From Diphasiastrum complanatum (Eukaryota; Streptophyta; Lycopodiopsida; Lycopodiales; Lycopodiaceae), in assembly GCA_029204225.1 (NCBI GenBank), contig CM055106.1, positions 50,599,325 to 50,663,324 on the forward strand: a stretch of 64,000 nt of DNA. Direction: 5' to 3'. How positions within the stretch are numbered: position 1 is the first letter of the stretch; the number at the start of each line of letters is the position of its first letter. The position numbers and the translations under genes are program-made. This document shows positions 11,704 to 24,060 of this stretch, piece by piece. The notes below the pieces were generated by a model that saw only the letters and a program-made list of their open reading frames with translations, did no database searches and had not been told where the DNA came from.

Positions 11704-13504
11704 TCACTTTCGATTTTGAATCGATAGTACATAAGCAGGGTTTTGCTTGAAACAGTAAAAAATGGATTGTCTTTTAATCCCACATTGATCACAAAGATCA
11801 TTGAAGTCATTAGACTTGTACTCCCCTCCACTATCTGATCTTAGGACTTTGATCTTCCTACCTGTCTGATTTTTGACCAATGCTTTGAAGCTCTTGAAGT
11901 TGTCAAATGCATCTGATTTGTTCTTCAAGAAGTAGATCCACGTCTTACGTGACATATCATCAATAAAGGTCATGAAATAGAAGGCTTTACCTAAGGACAT
12001 GGTCCTCATAGGCCCGCATAAATATGTGTGGATTAAATCTAGGATGTTCTTTGCTCTTGCAACACCCCCTTTATTGAACTTCTCTCGATGCTGCTTCCCA
12101 TATACACAAGATTCGCACATCGATTTCAAGTGATTTTCTATGGTAGGCAATCATGTTACCATCTCCAATTTTCTCATCAAACTGAGGCTTTCCAAGTTCA
12201 AGTGACCAAGCCTCTTATGCCACAACTCAGTTTGCGATGGAATGGACGATACAAAGTCCATATTGCCCCTTGATTGTAGCATTCAACCTGTATAGTTTTG
12301 TATTGTGCTCTCTTACTCCATCCACAATAACTTTGAATTTTTGGTTCACATCCTTCACAAAGCAACGATCATGGGCGAATTCTACTTTCAAGTTTTGATC
12401 AGTAATGACTCCAACAGAAAGTAGATTTTTCTTCAAACCTGGTACGTAAAGTACCTCCCTGATCATCCTGCTTTTGCCATCAGGTAGTTGGATTGAAACA
12501 GTGCCTATCCCCTTGATCTTGCACACCTCGCCATTTGCTTGTGAAACGGACGTTCCATTATCCAACACTTTCATGCTACTGAACCAATTCTTGTTACTTG
12601 TCACGTGTCTTGTGGCTCCCGAGTCAATATACCACGCTTGATCATCTTCATTAGATGACAATGCAAATATAAAGATGCTAGAGTCTTCAATCTCACCCTC
12701 ATCGACAAGGTTACCTGCTTGTTTTGGTTTTCCCTTGTCTTGTTCCGCCAGGAATTTTCGACATTCACTCTTCCAATGGCCCTTTTTACCACAATGGAAT
12801 CACTTGCCTTTCTTCTTGGTCTTACTGGAAGATCCTTCGTCCTCCTAAGACTTGGCAAATTGCTATTTAGACTTCTTCTTGCCCTTGCCCTTGCCTTGTT
12901 TTTGGCATATCGCAAGTGCTTGATCGTCATTATTTTGACGTCTAGCTTTCACCATTTCTTGTTGTTGCTCTTCCTGCATCAAGATTCTTGTGAGCTCGTC
13001 AAAGGTTGGCAATCTTTCTCTTGATGTTATTCCGCTCACAAACATCTGATAGGGTTCTGCAATGTCTCACTGCATTGTGCACCAGCTCCACATCATGTAT
13101 GCACTCACCAATAGAATCAGTTCATCCCTCATTGTCTTGATTCTGGTTATGTACGTCCGAATGTGCTCTCCTTGCTGCATGCGGGCACTATTCAACTTTG
13201 ACTTCAGAAACATGATTCTTGATGGATTTGACATCTCGAACTGCTCCTTTAGCACATCCCATGCCTGTCTGGGTGTAACAGCATCACAAATGTGGGTAAT
13301 GATGTGATCCTTCACTGACAAGTTAATGAAGGTCAAAGCTTTCCTCATCTTTTTGTTGAATACTTTGATATCCGCTTCATTTGACGGCCTTCTCTCATCA
13401 CCTGTGATGACTTCCCACACGTCTTTCTCCATCAGTATGTTTTTCATTTTGAATTTCCACATTGCATAGTTGGAAATCCCATCCAATTTGTTACTTTCAC
13501 TCAA
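11704..13504 (-). pseudogene. Ty1/Copia element, 5' half (gag, protease, integrase N-part)
   Basis: Reading leftwards from 13,504, gag begins with MSESNKLDGISNYAMWKFKM, typical of Copia UBN2-type capsid. The zinc-knuckle region lies in broken frames at 12.6-13.0 kb, where CHFHHCGKKGHW-like sequence is not intact. Protease is at 12,661-12,227 (AWYIDSGATRHVTS). The integrase frame at 12,150-11,704 has the HCESC-like CESCVYGKQHREKF, then FIDDMSRKTWIYFLKNKSD and VLRSDSGGEYKS, giving the first two catalytic aspartates. The third catalytic residue, RT and RNase H are missing. At least three frameshifts separate the frames. The 5' side continues to a primer-binding-like site near 14,818. Confidence 0.9.
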
Positions 13505-14817
13505 AATGGACTCTCCATGTTTGCCATCGCAAAACTGCTTGAAACTTCTACCGTAGGCTAAAAACAGTATGCCAAGGCCATCAGTGATGTCAGAAGTTGA
13601 AAATAATGACCTGCACTTTTTCTCTTACCAGACCACTCATCGCTTTTCCACCAATTTGAAAGCCAAATCGGCGTCGCCTTCCAAAATGCACTCAGTCGTC
13701 AACTCCCAACTTCGTGCCCAGTGAAATGGTGAAATCACTTCTGGTGCACTCCGAACACTTTCTTTGCTGCAATCACTCTGTTTTGTTGTACCGTACTTGC
13801 AGGTACAGTCCAGGTTCCCTTTGTTTGGAGGTTATAGCCTTTCGTTTGGGTCAAAACGGGCAAAGGACCCAAAAATGAGGATTTTCCTAGTTTTTGAACT
13901 ATTTCTTCAGAGTGAAGAAACTTCACCTTTCATGAACTTGGGACCCAGCTCAACTTTCTCTTTGAAATTTTTTAATGAAGAACTCTATTTTTGGCCCTTC
14001 AAATCTTCATGGGTCCCTTCAAAGCCCATCCAATGGCTTAACCAAATCTTGTGGTCCACGTTTCTCTCCCATCACGAGTTCTGGACCGTTGATGCATCTG
14101 ACACCTCATCCAAAGGTTCAAACTACATCTGGGCGTTGAACCGCACTCATACGGTCGCTATGGCCTTTCAGATGCTACACTGTCCGTCGCGTTGGGCGCG
14201 CGCGAGCTGCTCGCTCTCTCTCACGGCTTCCTCCTCTCTTCTCTTCTTACCAGCTATGGCTGCCAAGCTCTGGATCTGATCTGGCTCGCTTACTGGCTCG
14301 CGGCTACACACGGCCTTCTGGCTGTTGTTTCACACTGCTAGAGCGCCCTCCTCTTGAGTTTTGCAGCTTCTAAAAAGGTTCAGAATGGAGAGAGGACCGC
14401 TTTCTTGAGCTTTCAAACCCTAGGCCAGGGTTTTTCTCAGAAAACTACACTTGGGGCTTCCTATTCACAATCTTTTGACAGGCTTATCCTCTTCCTTTGA
14501 GGTCGCCATATTGCTGGAAAGCTAATGCTTCAATCCGTTCGTCAAACGGTATCCGATTGAATGCACACTGACTACAAACACCAAATAGCCTGCTTCGGAA
14601 TTTCAAAAATCCGTTTGCTGAGGTTCAAATTCAGCCGACAACCCTTGTCTATGAATCCTCACACAGTCTCAAGCTCACCAAGCTTTTGTGTGCTAAACTC
14701 TCTGCACCAGTGCTTCTCCTTCCGTCTACAACCCGTCGTAAACTCCGAACTCTCAGAAGACAGTTCTCCCGAAGCTCTCTTCAACAACAATGTTGTACTG
14801 TGTACACTTCCCTGTAC
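13505..14817. other. Probable 5' leader of the minus-strand Copia element
   Basis: About 1.3 kb lies between the start of Copia gag (13,504, minus) and a primer-binding-like site at 14,818-14,832. It is moderately GC-rich with no domain. The frames at 13,764-14,279 (+) and 13,735-13,926 (minus) show no recognisable protein. An unusually long leader or an old insertion are both possible. Confidence 0.4.
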
Positions 14818-14832
14818 GACTTTGATACCAAC
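14818..14832 (-). other. Primer-binding-like site (initiator tRNA-Met type)
   Basis: The minus strand reads TTGGTATCAAAGTCG, close to the plant retrotransposon primer site TGGTATCAGAGC complementary to initiator tRNA-Met. Orientation fits the minus-strand Copia whose gag starts at 13,504. I could not define the adjoining LTR to its right. Confidence 0.45.
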
Positions 14833-15117
14833 TTAAAATTTGCTTTGCACAGGAACACAGATCATGCTACACAGTAACACATACATAAAACACTCTCCAC
14901 TGCAAGCTCACATAGCAACTGTATTTCTCAAAATGAAATTACACTGTACATATAGTTGTTCACTCAGGCAACCCATGCATGACCCAAGTTGCCGTTGCCG
15001 GGACGCGTGTCCCGTCGACTTGCCTCGTGGCGAGGCCAACTGATCGTTATCCACTGATAGGACCCACAGTACAGTAGCATAGTGATTCTACTTTAATTCT
15101 AAGTATGAGACCGCCAC

Positions 15118-15560
15118 CAGTTTTGGTGGGGGATACTGTTAGAGGGTGTTGTGGGTCTCAAGGCAACTCTAACCCTAGTTAATAAGTGAGAGGGATTTGG
15201 CACCCTACATGTGTAAGTCCAACCCGATGATCACGTAGTTATTTGATTAGTTAGAAGTTAATAAAATGACTTTAGGCCTTTTTGCAAGACTTTTAATGTC
15301 GCAAGGCCTAATAGTCAAGTTAGTGAATAAAGAGGGCTCCCCCCAATTTTCGAATTTCAAATAAAAAGGGAGGTGGAGATTGGCCAATAGGATTTAAGGC
15401 CAAAGTCCTAAAATCCACTATATATAGTGGTGGTTTCGAGTTATTTTGTACATTCACTCTTCATTTCAATAAAGCAAGTGGATTCTCTTTCAAATGGATA
15501 TGGAATGTCCTTGCTCTTCTTCTTTTCTTCTTCGACATCTCTCATGTTTTCTTTGGATTT
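15118..15560 (+). repeat. Isolated LTR-like sequence with preceding purine tract
   Basis: A GGTGGGGGATAC purine-rich stretch (about 15,124-15,135) directly precedes TGTTAGAGGGTG, the layout of a polypurine tract and the first bases of a + strand 3' LTR. Inside are a TATA-like ATATATAG at about 15,419 and an AATAAA at about 15,467, as in LTR promoters and polyadenylation signals. The 3' end of the LTR is not certain; the sequence runs into a GT/GA microsatellite at 15,609. No matching second LTR was seen, so this is a partial or solo LTR. Confidence 0.6.
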
Positions 15561-15605
15561 GCTAATTGTTTGGATTTGATGCTTGTTGGAGTTTAGATTT
15601 ACTAT

Positions 15606-16380
<775 letters not shown>

Positions 16381-16560
16381 CCAAAATTGTCTCGTGCCAA
16401 TCATAGCATCCTTTGTCTATTAATTCACCAAGTTGTCATTTCAGTTCCACCAACTCTTCTTGTGACATCCTGAAGGGGCTCATGAAGTTGGTTCTATTCC
16501 TGGTACCAGCTTAATTTTTATGGCCAACTGGTTTTTGAGGTTGTAGCTGAGCTAGGGTTC
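16381..16560 (-). pseudogene. Ty3/Gypsy RT N-terminal scrap
   Basis: The minus strand encodes, in shifting frames, LVPGIEPTS, then RMSQEELVELK, then QLGELIDKGC. This matches the Gypsy segment just before the RT core (V.GT.P.S..PYRMS..EL.EL...L.EL...G.I). At least one frameshift and two stops are present. It abuts the Copia RT start at 16.6-16.9 kb on the same strand, so two different superfamilies are joined here. Confidence 0.65.
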
Positions 16561-16639
16561 CTCCAAAAATACATCTCTAAATTCCTCTAGCAGGTCTACC
16601 ACCTCTTTTGGCAGATTTTCTTGTCGCTCATTTTTTCCT

Positions 16640-18262
16640 TTTGAAATCTCCTAGAAAATGCAAAGGGAACACTTCGATGCAACAAGTCGAGCTTTTCTTC
16701 AATCAATGCTTCCATCCGCCTTGTATTTGATTTTGAATATCCATTTGCAATCAGCTACATTTCTGCTGGCAGACAATTCGACAATAGTCCAATTCGACAA
16801 CAGTCCAAGTCTGGTTCTTGATGAGAGATGAATACTCTCTATTCATGGCTTCCCTCCATAGATCGAAATCGAGCTCATTGAGTGCTTCTTTGATAGTAGT
16901 TGGGTCTCAAATAAGATAAGCCGCAGATTCTTCGATATACCTTATAGGTGGTATGTGCTCTCTTGACGATCTTCTGAGAGATAAATGAGGTTGACCATTT
17001 TCTTGATTATACTATTGCTGCCGAGCTGCAATATCTTCTTTTATTTCGCTGGTGTAGACGAGCTTCGACCTTCGATAGGATCAATCAAGTTAGGAACAAA
17101 AATGTTTGATACTCTGAGAGTGTTTGAGGTCGATAAACCAATTTTCGATAAAGACGATCATATCCCGATTGGTGAATATCTTTGATTCGACTGGATCACA
17201 CAACTTATAAGCTTTATCTGAAATAATATAACCAATGAAAATGGATTTGATACTGTGGAAGTCGAGCTTCTTCCTTATATCATGAGGTATCTACATGTAA
17301 GCGATACATCCAATGCAAAATTCGATAGTGATGGTTTGGAGCCTGTCCAAACTTCATAAGGTGTTTTTTTTGAGAGACCTTAAGTCGAGCATCTATTTTG
17401 GATATAAGTTGCAATGGAAACAACTTCATCCTAGAAGAATTTTGGAAGTGTCACATGAGCAAACATACATTAGCCGCTTACACTAAGGTTCAATTCTTTC
17501 TCTCAGCAAGCCCATTCGACTGAGACAAATAGGATGTAATAAATTGTTGCTCAATGTTGTTGTTAAGACAATACTCCTTGAATTCGATTGAGATATACTC
17601 TCCCCCGTTATCATATCTTAGTGCTTTGATTCTTTTGCCAGTTTTAAATTTTGCACACCCTTGAATTTCGAAAGATTTTGAAAGCCTCCGACTTTTGTTT
17701 AATGAAATAAACATATGTCCTTCTTGAATATTTGTCAACGAAGGCAATGAAATATTTTGCATCAATTTGCATTGGACCACATATATATGAGTGAACAACA
17801 TCTAAAACATCTTTTGTTGCTTGCCTATGACTCGATCTAAATGGAATCCTAGTCTGTTTTCTGACAACACAGTTATGACATACAAGGAGGTCGACTTTAT
17901 TGGTTGGATAGTCAAGATCAAGTGCTAAGGAAATTTTCAACACGTTTGACATAGATGCATGATTCAAATGTCCTAATCTATTATGCCAAAGTAATGCCTT
18001 ATTGACTAGAATAGAGGTATTCAAGGCTTGACTTGCATCAGAATAACAATGAATCAGTCTACATAAGTAACCATGTCTCTTGCCCAATGCAAGGATCTTA
18101 TTTGTCATGTCAATAATTTGACATTGATCAGGGACTCAAACTTTACCCTATGACCTAAATCAGTGATTCTACTTATTGACAACAGATTTGTAGAGAGTTT
18201 AGGTACATGTAAAACATGCGATAGTAGTTTGAATTGATCATGCTGGAACATCAATTTATAGT
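16640..18262 (-). pseudogene. Ty1/Copia pol, 3' part of an element split by LTR element A1
   Basis: Reading leftwards from 18,262: end of protease region with HVLHVPKLSTNLLSIS; GAG-pre-integrase LLWHNRLGHLNHASM; integrase zinc residues (CHNCVVRKQTRIPF); integrase core FIAFVDKYSRRTYVYFIKQKS and RYDNGGEYIS, then QQFITSYLSQSNGLAERKN with the catalytic glutamate; a degraded linker (17.2-17.5 kb); and the RT N-terminus at about 16,780-16,910 (LDFDLWREAMNREYSSLIKN, then QTW). RT is cut off there. Several frameshifts are present. The protease and gag of the same element continue at 23,571 on the far side of the 5.3-kb A1 insertion. Confidence 0.88.
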
Positions 18263-19053
18263 TGTTACGTCCATGTCCAGTATCTGGGATTTGGAATAAG
18301 TCCTGACATGGATAGTTGGTCACTCCAGTGTATATGGTTATTGGTTATGCCTCCTCATTCCGAGCTTGGCCCGTAAAGATAATTAATAGTCAAATGAGGT
18401 CCCAGACCTATAATTGGACATAAGAGCACTTGCATGGTGTTTGACTGCTATAATGCAAGAATAGGAGGTCAATAGCTTATTATAGACTGCATGGGGATCC
18501 TAAGGAGAATATTTTCTCTTTGGAGAGAGAATACTTACCATAGAAACTCGCTCATCTCCCTATTGGAAATTCAGTTTCTTGAGCCAGGTTTCCTCTCCTC
18601 TCTTGCATTCATTCACCATGCATGGGGGTGAAGTGGTTAGGGTATTGACTAGCCATTTCCTGTTGGTTGGGTGGTTTTGCTCCACAGGTGTCCTTTTGGT
18701 TGTTTTGTAATATGGTCTAGTCTGATCTTCATTAGGTGATCCTTACTTGCATGGTGTCTTGCAAGAATAGGAGGTCAATAGCTTATTATAGGCTGCATGG
18801 GAATCTTGAGGGGAATATTATCTCTTTGGAGAGAGAATACTTACCATGGAAACTCGCCCATCTCCCTATTGGAAATTTAGTTTCTTGAGCCAGGTTTTCT
18901 CTCCTCTCTTGCATTCATTCACCATGGCATGGGAGTGAAGTGGTTAGGGTATTGACTAGCCATTTTCTGTTGGTTGGGTGGTTTTGCTCCACAAGTGTCC
19001 TTTGGTTGTTTCATAATATGATCTAGTCCGATCTTTATTAGGTGATCCTTACA
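18263..19053 (+). repeat. 5' LTR of A1, with internal tandem duplication
   Basis: This LTR is 791 bp, against 468-484 bp for the LTRs of the related element A2. The excess is a tandem duplication: 18,430-18,746 and 18,747-19,053 are two copies of the LTR 3' portion, both starting TTGCATGGTGT and ending in GATCCTTAC. The first copy therefore also ends at what would normally be the LTR boundary. Confidence 0.9.
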
Positions 19054-19054
19054 G

Positions 19055-19066
19055 TGGTATCAGGGC
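19055..19066 (+). other. Primer-binding site of A1
   Basis: TGGTATCAGGGC lies one base after the LTR end ACA. It matches the usual initiator tRNA-Met primer site TGGTATCAGAGC at all but one position. Confidence 0.85.
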
Positions 19067-22000
19067 AAGGATTTGCATCAATTGGAAGGTGGAGCTGCTT
19101 CTTGGTTTTTCTCAGTTTTTGGAGGTTTCCCCTTGCATGTTACTTCCAGGTGGTGGAATTAATCTCCAAGTAGGTGGCTTCTCTGAATTTGGTGTACTTT
19201 CAGCCTAAAGATCATAATTATGGATTTTTTCCATAGATTTTGATGGAAATCAAAGGATTTTTTATGGTTTTAGTGAATTTTTCACCTAGAATTCATGTTT
19301 TTTGCTTGGAATTGGTCATAGCTACTGATGTAGTACGTTTTTCAGATTTTACTTGCTGTTTTACAGTCATTATTGATTGGATCTAATGATTGCATGTTGG
19401 GTGAATAGTCAAAAGGATGATTAGATAGTGATTTTGGACCAAAAATTGGGGTTTTTGGACTAGAAATGGGCTATAGAATCAATATCTGACTGAAATCAGA
19501 ACTTTTAGTGCTTTCAATCATGCAAGCACTTATTTGGGGATTTGACCCACAAATTTTGGTAAAAAATGGTCAAGTTAGTCAAAAAACATGAATTTTTTTT
19601 TTATGATTTTTGGACAAATTTTGTGGTAGATCTTAAAATTCTTAGCCAAGAGTTGGTAAGCATGTTTTCAAAGGTGAAATGAAGCTGTCTTAGGGATTTC
19701 ATGGAGTTTGGTTAGGATTGGACACCATTAGGGGGCTCAAAACATCAAAAAATAGTGTATTTTTGGGGATTTTTGGGCATGAATACCTATCAAATGGGGG
19801 TCTAAACCTATTGGTTCTCAATACAAGCTTAAATGCATTATGGATTGCATCTATTTTGAGCCATCATGCATCAAATTTGGATAGGTGAGCATTAGACACC
19901 ATCATGTTGAAGTTTTGCTTGTTGAAGGAGGCCAAAAATGCATTTTTTGCATGATTTGAGCTTATGATTGCTAGCTAGACCTGATAGAAGCTTCTATGCC
20001 TCTCTAATAAACCTTAGTAGAGTGCTTGTAACCTTTGATTGGATGCTTATTGGGCTGGAGATGAATTTTTGATGATACTACCTTGGAAAAGTATGCCCTC
20101 CTACCTGACTTTCTGTCATTTACAGCTCGCACATGTGAAGCTTGGGTGGCAGGGTGATGTGGCAAGTTCTTGTAGACCCACTCTCCATCCGTACCGTGCT
20201 TTACATGGACCAATTTGGTGTTTTTTAGAGAAAGTTATGGCCGTCTGAAGTTGGCAATTTTTGAACTAAAATTTGCAAAATTTTGGAAATGTTCTGATGC
20301 ATGCATGCTTGTAACTCAGTATAGTGCTAGTCTGTTGATGAAAATGTATGAATTGACTTGTATGCATGCTTGGATGCATGTTGCATGTGTAATCAGTAAA
20401 TCGATTAGAAAATTTCTTGCATGAAACCATTTTTTATAGTTCTAGATCAAAAAAGCAAATTTGCTAGTGGCTAGGCTATTTACGAAAAAATAATTTTGTT
20501 TTTTTCGAAAAAGTCAGTGCATGTCAAGCTTTTAGCATGCAAGATCTCAATATGTGACAGTGCTAGTGAAATTGATCGATCGATCTTCTTAATCAATTTT
20601 CACAGTTGGTCCATTTTATCAAATTTTGAAAATGCCAATGCTGATTTCCTAGTTTTTTGGCAATTTACGTAAAAAAATTGATTTTTTTTTCAAAAATCAT
20701 TGCATGTCATATCTGATATATGCCGGATGTTGTAAAATCCTTACAATATGTGATGGTAACTGTGAAACTGCCAAGTCGATGTTTACATCGATTTTCACAG
20801 TTTAGGTCATATTGAACAAAATTTGAAAATCCGAGTTTACGTAAAAGTGAATTAATCATGGATGTTTTGGAATTGTTCAAATTGTTGGTTATTGATCAAA
20901 CAAAAATCGCTTGTAAAGTAAATGATCTTACTGAGTTGTTTAAGGTCACTGTACCCTTCAATTTTAGTTGAAGATTTTGTGAATATCTCAATTATGGAGC
21001 ATTTCTTGTTTCTATGGATCAATAAAAACCAAGAATAATGTAAATCTTGTTGGAACAATTGTTATGCTGATCCATAAGGGGATTTGCCAGGATTTAAGTG
21101 TGGCACTTAGTGATTGAACAATCAAAACTGTCTGGTTAATTAGTTGTTAAGTTACTGATACCAGATTGAACTTTTTCCTAGTAAAAATTTGGGGTTTTTT
21201 TTTTTTTAACTTGAACCATTTTTTGGAAGGGAGAAAAAAGAAAGTAGCTTGAGGGACAGTTGATTGGTTGACTAAGTTGATCAGTTTGAGTAAACTTTCA
21301 ATTCCTGAAGTATATTTAATTGCAAGTGGGAATAACAATTGGGAATTCTTTAAGAAGACTGCCTCTGGGAATTTGGATTCCTTTTCTCCAGTGTTAATTA
21401 GATTTTCGTAAAATCGATAGCCTGTGTTTATGTATAGGAACATAGTTGGATATGTTGCTTTATATACATCTTAATCTTGTGGATCTACTATGTGTTTTCT
21501 ATGTATTGAGTTTATATCGTATACTTAAACTAGTCTGAGTGCATAGACATTTGAACAAGTAATGTGAGGAACAGTTACTTGTAGGTTAATGGTTCTTTCT
21601 GTGGAAAGGATAATTCATTAACTTAATGATGGTTTGGAAGAGGATCTAAATGTGGTGTTATACTAGTCGACACTTGGACATTTAAGATTTCTGAATCATT
21701 TACAATTGACTTGAGTAATTGGATTACTCCTGATTTGAAGTTAATTGGTAGAATAAGCAGTGTGAAGAGAAATCATCGAGAACTGTTTATTTTGATCTAT
21801 ATTGCTTATAAGACACATGATTTGTGAGTCATCTGGATTCATTTTTGAGATTTGTGTGCATATAATATAGAAGATTCTTGATATAGAATATTTCTTGAAG
21901 GAGATATATCCTAAGTTATTGACTATATCCTAGTGAGCTCATATTGGATGACAAAGTCTAACTAATATCAAGGATAACCATTGAATTCAGTTGGAATTCA

Positions 22001-23153
22001 ACAGAACTTTGTAATATCTAGATGTTGTTCTAGGTGATTGTATAAAGTTTATATTGTTAAAGACAGATATTATATTGATCTTTAATTACTTGGTTGATTG
22101 TAGAATTTGGAACTCATAATCTGGTTAAGAATCGGGTTGGAAGAATATTCTTGGAATCCAGTAATTTCCTTTGGGAAAAAGATTCAGAATGTATCTTATA
22201 TTTTCTGGGTGTATGTCATGCATATACTCCAGTATCTTTTAATGATTAAGTATGATATTGGAATCCTGTAAATTATGATTGACGAATCATAAGATTCTAA
22301 ATGTTATGATTGAGGAATCATAAATGGATACTTAGTGGACATTAGAAGATTATATGGGAATATGACGATTCTTAAGATAGTGAGTAATTCTTGATCAATT
22401 GAAAAAATTAAGGATTCAGATCTATTATTTGAACTCTAAATTTCTTTACTTTTGTACATACTTGAGATTGTGTGGATCTCACAAGCACGTTCTTTAAGTA
22501 ATTTGTTTACTTATGAGAAATTTGCTTATTTTAGTGGATGAAATTCTACTACAGATTGTAGTCAAGGAATGCTTGTGTATTGTTTTCAGCCTAAATCTCC
22601 GGTTAATTAGGAGATAGACATATCTATCAAGATTGAAAGTTGCTATTTTCTCGTATATGTTGCTAGGAATAAGAGCACGTAACTCAAGAGAGTATCTGGG
22701 GTACTCATGATTGAGTTAAAGTGTTTTTTTATCTTGATGGATCTCCCAAGAGATTTTGGGTGGATGAGTTTTTGAAAAAAATTCTGAGTGTATTTGTACC
22801 AAGAAGCATTTTTGATAGGTCCACAAGAAATTATGGATAGTCTTGGACTATAATTGTTTGGATCTTTAGCTTTTGAACATTGATTTCCAATGAAGGTGGC
22901 ATTTCACCCAAAGATTAATGTAAATTGAGATTACATGAAGGTGATGTTACTAGATTGGGGAGAATCAGGCCCAATAGGAAAATTTTATCTCTTAGCGTAC
23001 TTCTAAAGGTCGATGTAGTACTTCAGTGCAGAGATATGTAATTTGAGAATTAGTCCATCTCTAAGTACTTATTTGATATTGAAATCATACTAAGGATTGA
23101 TTTTAAGGGTAAAAGTGAATCTTCTCTAGTTACTCGTTTTGAGGACAGAACTG
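19067..23153 (+). other. A1 interior, non-coding
   Basis: About 4.1 kb of AT-rich DNA with no gag, protease, RT or integrase motif on either strand. The first 100 bp (to about 19,170) and the last 360 bp (from about 22,790) are clearly similar to the two ends of the A2 interior (31,346-31,461 and 37,895-38,305). The middle has no counterpart in A2. A patch near 20,000-20,300 resembles the minus strand of 29.7-30.4 kb. Confidence 0.75.
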
Positions 23154-23167
23154 GTTTAAGGGGAGAA

Positions 23168-23565
23168 TTGGTTATGCCTCGTCATTCCGGGTTTGCCCTG
23201 TAAAGATAATCAATAATCATATGAGGGCCCAGACCTATAATTGGACATAGGAGCACTTGCATGGTGTCTGATTGTTATAATGCAAGACTAGGAGGTCAAT
23301 AGCTTGCATGGGGATCCCAAGGAGAATATTTTTTCTTTGGAGAGAGAATACTTACCATGGAAACTCGCCCATCTCCCTATTGGAAATTTAGTTTCTTGAG
23401 CCAGGTTTCCTTTCCTCTCTTGCATTTATTCACCATGGCATGGGGGTGAAGTGGTTAGAGTATTGACTAGCCATTTCCTGTTGGTTGGGTGGTTTTGCTC
23501 CACAGGTGTCCTTTTGGTTGTTTTGTAACAAGATCTAGTCCGATCTTCATTAGATGATCCTTACA
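23168..23565 (+). repeat. 3' LTR of A1, 5'-truncated
   Basis: This copy begins TTGGTTATGCC, matching the 5' LTR from about 18,345. It lacks the first 80 or so bases, including the TGTTACG terminus. It has a single copy of the segment that is duplicated in the 5' LTR and ends GATCCTTACA at the target-site duplication. Confidence 0.88.
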
Positions 23566-23570
23566 ATAGT

Positions 23571-24060
23571 GCCTTCACCTTCAATAGTATGTGTACTATC
23601 GTCACCAATATGAACGAATTTCTTTGTACTGTAAGGTGCATAGGAGTGAAAATGCTCACGATGATTGGTTATATGTTGAGTAGCTCTAGAATTTAGAAGC
23701 TAAGAATTATCGACTTGCGTCTTTTAGTCTTTAACCATAAACGCTCCTTCCTCCATGTCGAGTTTAAAAGATTGAGATGATACTATGACTGCATTCATCT
23801 GTTGATCTGGTTGTTTGTTTGCATTCTTTGTTTTCAATATCATGCAATCTTGGATCTCATGATTAGTGCATTTGCAATACTTACTGAATATCTTCTTCTT
23901 CCATTGTGGATTCGATAATTGTTCTTGACTTTGTGTCGGCTTCTAATTCAGTGCTGACTGTTATTTTGAAGAGAATCACCATTTGACATCTTGAGTGAGA
24001 ATAAATTTTTATCTGAGATGCAACTTGGAAGTCACGCCCTCACATCATACAATGGTTCTA
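23571..24060 (-). pseudogene. Ty1/Copia gag end and protease, 5' part of the element split by A1
   Basis: On the minus strand, just right of the A1 insertion, the protease reads LLNSRATQHITNHREHF, a decayed form of the DSGAT(x)H(V/I)T site (N for D, R for G). Further right (about 23,835-23,885) is a knuckle-like YCKCTNHEIQDC, missing normal spacing of the first cysteines. Removing A1 and one ATAGT copy joins this directly to the frame at 18,262. Gag upstream of the knuckle is no longer clear. Confidence 0.75.

Larger units (their letters stand above)
18263..23565 (+). mobile_element. Non-coding LTR retrotransposon A1 (LARD/TRIM-like)
   Basis: The 5' LTR begins TGTTACGTCC and ends GATCCTTACA. 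It is followed by a primer site TGGTATCAGGGC (initiator tRNA-Met type). The 3' end carries a purine tract (TTAAGGGGAGAA, about 23,154) and a second LTR ending TTACA. The element is bounded by identical 5-bp duplications ATAGT (18,258-18,262 and 23,566-23,570). Its 4.1-kb interior has no retroviral-type domain in any frame; all frames are short and AT-rich. It is therefore a non-autonomous LTR element, probably mobilised in trans. Orientation (+) is set by the primer site and purine tract. It interrupts a minus-strand Copia. The same LTR and terminal interior sequences flank element A2 in the PNPase gene. Confidence 0.92.
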
